64,000 nucleotides of DNA from CAVTAV01 sp963732795 (GTDB lineage: Bacteria; Pseudomonadota; Alphaproteobacteria; CAVTAV01): positions 558,001-622,000 of the forward strand of contig CAVTAV010000002.1 in assembly GCA_963732795.1 (NCBI GenBank), given 5' to 3'. This document shows positions 58,110-64,000 of the stretch, one piece after another. The notes below the pieces were generated by a model that ran no database searches, was not told where the DNA came from, and saw only the letters and a program-made list of their open reading frames with translations. The position numbers and the translations under genes are program-made. The first letter of the stretch is position 1, and each line of letters opens with the position of its first letter.

Positions 58110-60319
58110 ATGGACGCCAAAGTTGACGACAGAATGGGCAAATGCCCGGTAATGCATGGAACGACGAATGTCGGCATGCGCTCGAACAGTGACTGGTGGC
58201 CGAACCAGCTGAACCTCAGGATCCTCCGCCAGAACGCACCCCAATCGGACCCGATGGGCAAGCGTTTTAACTACGCCAAGGAATTCAAGAAGCTCAATTA
58301 CAAAGCGCTGAAGCAAGACCTCCACGCACTAATGACCGACAGCCAGGAATGGTGGCCGGCGGATTTCGGCCATTACGGCGGCCTTTTCATCCGAATGGCG
58401 TGGCACGCTGCCGGAACCTACCGGATCGGCGACGGCCGCGGCGGCGCGGGGACCGGCCAGCAGCGCTTCGCTCCCCTCAACTCCTGGCCGGATAACGCCA
58501 ACCTCGACAAGGCGCGGCGGTTGCTGTGGCCGATCAAGCAGAAATACGGCCGCAAGATTTCCTGGGCTGATTTGATGATCCTCGCCGGCAATGTCGCGCT
58601 CGAGTTGATGGGCTTCAAGACTTTCGGCTTCGGCGGCGGCCGTGCCGATGTGTGGGAGCCCGACGAAAGCGCCTATTGGGGCAAGGAGACGTCCTGGTTT
58701 CCTGATCCGGCCAGCGACAAGCGCTATGCCGGCAACCGCGAACTCGAAAATCCGCTTGGCCGCTGTGCAGATGGGCCTGATCTACGTCAATCCCGAAGGG
58801 CCGAACGGCAACCCCGATCCGGTCGCTGCCGCCATCGATATCCGCGAAACCTTTAAGCGCATGGCGATGAACGACGAGGAGACCGTCGCACTCATCGCAG
58901 GCGGCCACAGCTTCGGCAAGACCCACGGCGCCGGCGACGCGATCGCTGATCGGCCCCGAGCCCGAAGCCGCGCCGATCGAGCAGATGGGCTTCGGCTGGA
59001 AGAGCGGATACAGCACGGGCGTCGGCAAGGACGCCATCACCGGCGGCCCCGAAGTCACCTGGACGCAGACCCCGACGAAGTGGAGCAACTACTTCTTCGA
59101 GAATCTGTTCGGCTACGAATGGGAGCTGACCAAGAGCCCGGCCGGCGCTTATCAGTGGAAAGCGAAGACCGACGACAAGCCGATTCCGGACGCATTTGAT
59201 AAGAAAAAGCGTCAGACGCCGACCATGCTGACGACCGATCTCTCGCTGCGGGTCGATCCGATCTACGAGAAGATTTCGCGGCGCTTCCTCAAGAACCCGG
59301 ATGAGTTCGCCGATGCGTTCGCTCGCGCATGGTTCAAGCTGACCCATCGCGACATGGGGCCGCGATCTCGCGTTATCTCGGCCCAGAGATTCCGACGGAA
59401 AAAGCTGATCTGGCAGGATCCGGTACCCGACGTCGATCACAAGCTGATCGGCCCGAAGGACATCGAATCGCTCAAGAAGAAGATCCTGGCGACCAAGCTC
59501 ACAACGGCCGAGCTCGTCTCGACTGCGTGGGCCTCGGCTTCCACCTTCCGCGGCTCCGACAAGCGGGGCGGCGCGAACGGCGCTCGCATCCGGCTTGCCC
59601 CCATGAAGGATTGGGAGGAAACCAGCCGGCCCAATTGGCCAAGGTCCTGCGAGACTCTCGCCGGCATCCAGCGAGAGTTCAACAAGACGGCCAAGGGCGG
59701 CAAGAAGGTCTCGCTCGCCGATCTGATCGTGCTTGCGCGGTTCGGCGGCCATGGAACAGGCGGCGAAGGCTGCCGGTCATAATGTGACCGTTCCCTTCAA
59801 GCCGGGCCGTACCGACGCGACACAGAAGCAGACCGACGTCGAAGCGTTCGAGTACCTCGAGCCAGCCGCGGACGGGTTCCGCAACTACCTCAAGGCCCGG
59901 TATTCGGTTCCGGCCGAGGAGCTTCTCGTCGACAAGGCGCAGCTTCTGACGCTGACGGCGCCGGAGATGACGGTTCTTGTCGGCGGCATACGGGTCCTCG
60001 GCGCAAACCACGGCAAGTCCAAGCATGGGGTTTTCACCGAGCGCCCGGCACGTTGACCAACGACTTCTTCGTCAATGTGCTCGACATGGGAACGGTGTGG
60101 AAGCCGACTTCGGACGAGAATGTGTTCGAGGGCCATGACCGAAAGAGCGGCAAGCTGAAATGGACCGGCACGCGGGTCGATCTCGTCTTCGGATCGAACG
60201 CCGAGCTGAGGGCGGTTTCCGAGGTCTATGGCGCAGCGGACGCCGAGAAGAAGTTCGTGACCGACTTCGTAGCGGCCTGGACCAAGGTAATGAACGCCGA
60301 CCGCTTCGACCTGGTCTGA
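58110..60319 (+). CDS. katG: Catalase-peroxidase (six or more frameshifts)
   Basis: Bifunctional haem catalase/peroxidase of about 735 aa. Start MDAKVDDRMGKCPVMHGTTN. The distal triad is RMAWHAAGTYR (Arg, Trp, His) and MGLIYVNPEG holds the Tyr of the Met-Tyr-Trp adduct. The proximal His is in ALIAGGHSFGKTHGAG. The C-terminal domain runs from TKLTTAELVSTAWASAST to ADLIVLARFGG and ends FVAAWTKVMNADRFDLV. Frame changes occur near 58755, 58940, 59365, 59400, 59750 and 60055, each between well-conserved segments. It could be a pseudogene, but the even conservation speaks for sequence errors. A hairpin terminator follows at 60346. Confidence 0.88.
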
Positions 60320-60345
60320 GTTCACCCTCCCGAGAGGCACCGAAT

Positions 60346-60371
60346 GCCAAGGCGCAGAAATGTGCCTTGGC
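60346..60371 (+). terminator. Hairpin terminator after katG
   Basis: GCCAAGGCGC (60346-60355), loop AGAAAT, GTGCCTTGGC (60362-60371): 10-bp stem with one G-U pair, followed by CGTGCTTTATT. Confidence 0.65.
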
Positions 60372-60449
60372 CGTGCTTTATTGACAGCGCCATAGTATCG
60401 ACTGTTACTGTTGGACAAGCAGCCGATAGCGGGACGGGGGATCCGGCAG

Positions 60450-60743
60450 ATGAGCGACACGGCAATCAGGATTTCGCGGCGGGCCTTCATGGCGACCTCG
60501 GTCACCTTGGCCGGCGGCGCGGCGCTGGGGGTGATGCCGATCTTTTCCGGGAACAAGCTGTTCGCAGCTTCCGCCGCGCCGGCGGAGCCCGTTCTCACCT
60601 TCGATGCCTATTTCACCGGATGGCCCGTCTATGACAGGAGCGGAACTGCGCTGGCCTATGAGCCGCCGATTGCGACCCAGCCCGGCTCGGCGCTCGCCGC
60701 CATGAGCGACGAAGAGTTTCATCGCCACTTCTTCCATCTCTAG
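60450..60743 (+). CDS. Small Tat-signal protein preceding the carotenoid oxygenase
   Basis: 97 aa. The N-terminus MSDTAIRISRRAFMATSVTL is a twin-arginine signal, cleaved around residue 41 (KLFAASAAPA). The short mature part (about 55 residues) contains VLTFDAYFTGWPVYDRSGTA and MSDEEFHRHFFHL. The gene is separated from the carotenoid oxygenase by 9 bp. The oxygenase has no export signal of its own, so this protein may carry it across the membrane as a Tat partner, as small subunits do in other oxidoreductase pairs. No known domain was recognised. Confidence 0.7.
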   Translation: MSDTAIRISRRAFMATSVTLAGGAALGVMPIFSGNKLFAASAAPAEPVLTFDAYFTGWPVYDRSGTALAYEPPIATQPGSALAAMSDEEFHRHFFHL

Positions 60744-60752
60744 GACAACGAC

Positions 60753-62258
60753 ATGGTTGACTATCCCAAAGGCGCCTCCGGCTTCGGCCAGCCGCAGCGG
60801 TTCGAAGCGAATGTCTATGACTGCGAGACGACCGGCACCGTTCCGAAGGACCTGGCCGGCTCCTTTGTCATGGTCGGGCCGGAATGGTATTTCCCGCAGA
60901 TGTATGCCGATGACGGCATCATCAACGCCGACGGCCACATCTTCAAGTTCCGGTTCAAGAACGGCGTGGTCGATTTCCAGTCGCGCTGGGTGAAGACGCC
61001 GCGCTGGGAAGCCGACCGCAAGGCCCATCGCCAACTCTACGGCAAATACCGCAATCCCTATACCGACGATCCGAGCATCCGCGAGGCGACACTCAAGCAG
61101 CCCAATCTCCGCACCCTCGCCAACACGCATACGCTCGCTCACAACGGCAAGCTGTTCGCGATCAAGGAGGATGCGCCGCCCTTCGAGATCGATCCCAAGA
61201 CGCTCGACACGATTCCGGGCTTCTATGATTTCGGCGGCCAATACGACAGCGAGACATTCTCCGCCCACAACAAGATCGACCCCATGACCGGCGAGTTGCT
61301 GGCATACGGCTACGAAGCGGCGGGCCTGTGCTCACCCGATCTCTATGTCTACACCATAGACAAGACCGGCAAGATCACGCGGCGCTGGCGGACGAAAATG
61401 CCCGAGGTCCGGATGGTCCACGACATGGCGGCGACGGAGAAGCATTTCATCTTCCCCTGCGGGCCCTATGTCGACGAGCCTCGACTGGCTGAAGAAGGGC
61501 AATTGCCACTGGGCCTGGGACGGCAACCGGCCGAGCCTGATCGGCATCCTGCCGCGCGACGGCGACGCCAAGGACATGCGCTGGTTCAAGGGCAAGGGCC
61601 GGGCGATGGTGCACATCGCGAACGCCAAGACCGAAGGCAATATCGTTACGATGTATGCCGCCTATGTCGACGGGCCCTTCGCCCCGTTCATCCCTTACTT
61701 CAAGTCGATGGACGGGTCACCGCTGAAGCCCTCGCCGGCGCTGCTTCGCAAATATACGTTCGATCTCAATTCCAAGAGCGACGAATACAAGGAAGAGATC
61801 GTCTGGAACGCGCCGGTCGGCGATATCGTGCGGGTCGACACCCGATATATGACCTGCCGAACCGCTACGCCTATCTGTCGCATAACGACCCCACGAAGCC
61901 GTTCGACGAGGCGCGGGTGGGCAATCTCCGCGGCCGGGTCACGAACGTCTATTCCCAGTACAATCTGGAAAACAACGCGGTCAGTACGTATTTCGCCGGC
62001 CCGACCCACAGTCTCGCCGAGCCGACCTTCGTGCCGCGCGGCAAGGCGAGCCGAAACGCCGTGATGCACGGCTCCGGCGACGAAGGCGACGGCTATGTCA
62101 TCGGCCTGGCCTCGAACCTCGCCGAGATGCGCTCGGAGCTCGTCATCGCCGACGCCAAGCACCTCGAAGACGGCGACGTCGCCCGCGTCATCCTCCCCTT
62201 CCGCACCAGCGGCCTCCACGGCCTCTGGATCGGGGATGATGAGGTCGATTTCGGGTAA
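60753..62258 (+). CDS. Carotenoid oxygenase / lignostilbene dioxygenase family (two compensating frameshifts)
   Basis: RPE65/CCD-type non-haem iron dioxygenase of about 500 aa with a seven-bladed propeller. Start MVDYPKGASGFGQPQRFEAN. Family landmarks: DLAGSFVMVGPEWYF, HTLAHNGKLFAIKEDAPPFE, FSAHNKIDPMTGELLAYGYE, VHDMAATEKHFIFPCG, and SGLHGLWIG with the final His. Between about 61485 and 61850 the family sequence (DWLKKGNCHWAWDGNRPSLI, VGDIVRVDTRY) is in another frame, yet the outer frame stays open without a stop. Two opposite one-base errors explain this. The family cleaves carotenoids or stilbenes; the substrate is not determinable. Forms an operon with the Tat mini-protein. Confidence 0.87.
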   Translation: MVDYPKGASGFGQPQRFEANVYDCETTGTVPKDLAGSFVMVGPEWYFPQMYADDGIINADGHIFKFRFKNGVVDFQSRWVKTPRWEADRKAHRQLYGKYRNPYTDDPSIREATLKQPNLRTLANTHTLAHNGKLFAIKEDAPPFEIDPKTLDTIPGFYDFGGQYDSETFSAHNKIDPMTGELLAYGYEAAGLCSPDLYVYTIDKTGKITRRWRTKMPEVRMVHDMAATEKHFIFPCGPYVDEPRLAEEGQLPLGLGRQPAEPDRHPAARRRRQGHALVQGQGPGDGAHRERQDRRQYRYDVCRLCRRALRPVHPLLQVDGRVTAEALAGAASQIYVRSQFQERRIQGRDRLERAGRRYRAGRHPIYDLPNRYAYLSHNDPTKPFDEARVGNLRGRVTNVYSQYNLENNAVSTYFAGPTHSLAEPTFVPRGKASRNAVMHGSGDEGDGYVIGLASNLAEMRSELVIADAKHLEDGDVARVILPFRTSGLHGLWIGDDEVDFG

Positions 62259-62483
62259 GGCGCTACCCGCTGGTCTTAGATGGAAGAATTGCTCTCGGTC
62301 TAACGACCGAGCATTATTCAAGCAGCACAGTGCATGTGGTCGGTCAGGGTTTTAGAGAGTAAACGCGACCCAGGCCTTATCCAAATTTGTCTTTTCCTGT
62401 GCCACCCGCACACCCGAAAGTACCAAGTACTAGACGTCGTAGCCACAAACGTCCTTTTTCGCGTGCGAACACAGGCGCAATCG

Positions 62484-62969
62484 ATGGACTGGATGACCTT
62501 ACTAAGCGTTCTTGTCGGAGCTTTTTCCGCAATTGGGGCTGGTGTGTTCGCCCACTGGTATCAGGAGCACAGAAAAGCGAAATCTCTACGAAGTGCACTG
62601 CGCGCCGAAATAAAGTCGATAATCGAGCTCGTCGCTCGTCGGGACCATGTGACCCATTTCAAGAGTTTCTTGGACGCCTGGAAGCAAGGACAACGCCTTG
62701 ATCAGATTCCAGGAATTGTCAATTTAACGGAACAAAGTAGAGATCGCGCGACGAACATCTTTCTTTCCAACCTGTCTGACATTGGCCTACTTCCTCCGGA
62801 TATTGCGACCGATGTAGTCACTTTCTATCAACTATACGAAGGCATCACGGACGACATCATCGGCCTGGAGGGCCTGGATCTCGAGACAAGGAAGAACTTG
62901 CTGGCCGACGACCTCCGCCTTTGGGAGGACGCCCACGCACTTGGTCAGTCTTTGCTTGAGCGACTGTAG
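62484..62969 (+). CDS. Single-pass membrane protein of unknown function
   Basis: 161 aa from ATG 62484 (MDWMTLLSVLVGAFSAIGAG), an N-terminal helix of about 20 residues followed by a cytoplasmic, Lys/Arg/Leu-rich helical domain (HWYQEHRKAKSLRSALRAEI, SIIELVARRDHVTHFKSFLD, DLSDIGLLPPDIATDVVTFY-like). The arrangement of a short membrane helix and a helical domain is common in unclassified proteins. Codon use is less GC-rich than the neighbours, which suggests acquisition. An open frame extends further upstream but without good features. Confidence 0.6.
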   Translation: MDWMTLLSVLVGAFSAIGAGVFAHWYQEHRKAKSLRSALRAEIKSIIELVARRDHVTHFKSFLDAWKQGQRLDQIPGIVNLTEQSRDRATNIFLSNLSDIGLLPPDIATDVVTFYQLYEGITDDIIGLEGLDLETRKNLLADDLRLWEDAHALGQSLLERL

Positions 62970-63141
62970 CGGTACCTTTAGCCTAGCGTTCTAGACTGTG
63001 ACTAACCTCCGGCTTCTGGTCCCGATCATGCCATGTATGAATAACCGACGACCAGGAGTTCAGAAACAAGCTAGCACCGAAGCTGACACCCATAGGTCGA
63101 TCGAACCAAACCTTAGACTTCTATTTTTTTGAGGCGTGGGC

Positions 63142-63160
63142 ACTCGAATCCTCCGGGCGG
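63142..63160. other. Degenerate copy of the tRNA-Arg 3' end
   Basis: CTCGAATCC-TCCGGGCGGG matches TTCGAATCCCTCCGGGCGCG of the tRNA-Arg at 49110-49126 with one missing base and two changes. No cloverleaf surrounds it. It could be the distal half-site of an element inserted at the tRNA 3' end. Confidence 0.4.
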
Positions 63161-63236
63161 GCTCGTTGCCGCGCAGCAGCATTGACTGCCCAAGCCCTAG
63201 CGAGCCGGTCAGGCCTAGCCGGATTTAGCATTCACC

Positions 63237-64000
63237 TCATTGGTGCAACACGAGATTCTGGCTGATCGGGTAGTTGCCGTCATAGGGCGGCCAGTTGGGC
63301 ATGGGCAGCAGGGGATCGGCATAGACCATGGCGGCGTAGACCCGGCTGATCTTGCCGCCGTCCAGGAAGAAGATCTCCATGAAGCAATTGCGGCGCTTGG
63401 GGTTCAAGGGCTCGCGGATGAAGATCGCCGAGGCGACCACGACCTGGGCTTCCTCGTCCACCATCAGATAGCGCCGCGCGGCGACGTTGATGATGCCGAG
63501 CCCGCCATAGCCGGTGCGGCAATCGGTCTGGCTCTCGAAATCCTGATCGGCCTTCGGCACCGGACGACTGGCCCATTGCGGGCCGCCGAGGCCGTTTTCT
63601 AACCGGAAGCAGCCGGGATTGGCCTGGACGTGGCGGCCCGTTCCCGCGGTGATGCCGTCGAAATAGCTGTTGACCGCGGCCACCAGCTCGTCGCGCGGAT
63701 GGCGCTCGGATTTCGGGACCACGCGTTGCTCCGGCGGGGTCTTGAGCAGATTGTCGACGTCGAAGACGCCCTTGCCCTTCACCCCCATGATGTCGGGGTC
63801 ACTCGCGCGTGAGATATGCCATTCGGCCTCGCCGATCTGGTCGCCATGGAGCTTCAGCCGGAGCGAGACGATGGCCGGGCTGTCACCCTCCTTCATCGTC
63901 CCGTAGAACTCCGCCTGTTGCGTGTCGGCGTCGAAATAGCGCCGGTCGAGCGCGCCGATGCCGGTATTCGTCTTCCAGATCCCCTCGCCCGGCGCGGTGA
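63237..64000 (-). CDS. DUF8021-like conserved protein, 5' end beyond window
   Basis: At least 254 residues, open to the right edge. It reads GIWKTNTGIGALDRRYFDAD, TQQAEFYGTMKEG and SPAIVSLRLKLHGDQIGEAE, then DPDIMGVKGKGVFDVDNLLK, RHPRDELVAAVNSYFDGITA and FRLENGLGGPQWASRPVPKA with CRTGYGGLGIINVAARRYL and MEIFFLDGGKISRVYAAMVY. The NxYFDGI and RRYLMVDEE elements resemble the DUF8021/NTF2-like proteins found in proteobacteria and fungi. No enzyme activity is assigned. Intact in the visible part. Confidence 0.7.
   Translation of the reverse strand, partial: TAPGEGIWKTNTGIGALDRRYFDADTQQAEFYGTMKEGDSPAIVSLRLKLHGDQIGEAEWHISRASDPDIMGVKGKGVFDVDNLLKTPPEQRVVPKSERHPRDELVAAVNSYFDGITAGTGRHVQANPGCFRLENGLGGPQWASRPVPKADQDFESQTDCRTGYGGLGIINVAARRYLMVDEEAQVVVASAIFIREPLNPKRRNCFMEIFFLDGGKISRVYAAMVYADPLLPMPNWPPYDGNYPISQNLVLHQ

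Noticed and set aside
58110..60319. katG shifts as programmed frameshifting
   Set aside because: There are at least six shifts in varied contexts with no shared slippery site or stimulator. Indel error or decay is simpler.

Overview
The window is high-GC DNA that reads as a chromosome segment of an alphaproteobacterium, probably Rhodospirillales-like and free-living in soil or water. The main evidence is the housekeeping core at 9.8-30.3 kb: prfB, mrcA, an AMIN-domain amidase, rne with an acidic S1 insertion, aspS, rnd, ppx, ppk, hdaA, an AI-2E permease gene, a CDP-alcohol phosphatidyltransferase gene, a DUF2066 gene, purM and ndk. Twin-arginine signals, VPLPA-CTERM proteins, paired TonB receptors and several EthD, LigW-like, Rieske and carotenoid-oxygenase enzymes fit the same picture. 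No genus can be named from the sequence alone.

Layout. 1-5.6 kb (minus strand): a surface lipoprotein with a TbpB-like C-terminus, then a very long autotransporter whose C-terminus lies beyond the left edge. 5.8-7.6 kb: a Tat-exported DUF3237 protein and a membrane-anchored alpha/beta hydrolase. 7.6-10.9 kb: a tandem duplication of [hydrolase tail, VPLPA-CTERM gene, prfB 3' part]. Only the right-hand prfB is complete, and it carries the classical programmed +1 frameshift site. 11-30.3 kb: cell wall, RNA decay, translation, polyphosphate, replication control, phospholipid and purine genes. 30.3-37.1 kb: MBL hydrolase, GFA protein, two double-EthD proteins, SYLF protein, LigW-like amidohydrolase, and a GAF histidine kinase with its receiver. 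37.2-42.8 kb: two related TonB-dependent receptors. 43.3-49.1 kb: GDT1-like transporter, GNAT, GST, ModA, MddA-like methyltransferase, Rieske oxygenase and tRNA-Arg(UCG). 49.1-63.2 kb: a more accessory stretch with SnoaL-like, Cys-repeat, two small unknown, transglutaminase, desaturase, cold-shock, PQQ-cytochrome dehydrogenase, KatG, and a Tat mini-protein next to a carotenoid oxygenase. It ends close to a degenerate copy of the tRNA-Arg 3' end. A DUF8021-like gene runs off the right edge.

Data quality. Many genes that should be intact (mrcA, ppx, katG, modA, both TonB receptors and others) are broken by single-base frameshifts while their protein sequence stays well conserved on both sides. 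I count roughly 35-40 in 64 kb. This looks like uncorrected indel error rather than gene decay, so such genes are annotated as one CDS spanning the shifts. The prfB shift is different: it is a genuine regulatory signal.

Most noteworthy: the strictly alternating two-type turns of the autotransporter passenger; the duplicated CTERM/prfB module, whose truncated prfB copy differs from the intact one only at synonymous sites; the tRNA-Arg abutting a stop codon with a 3'-end echo 14 kb away; and the Tat mini-protein/carotenoid oxygenase pair.
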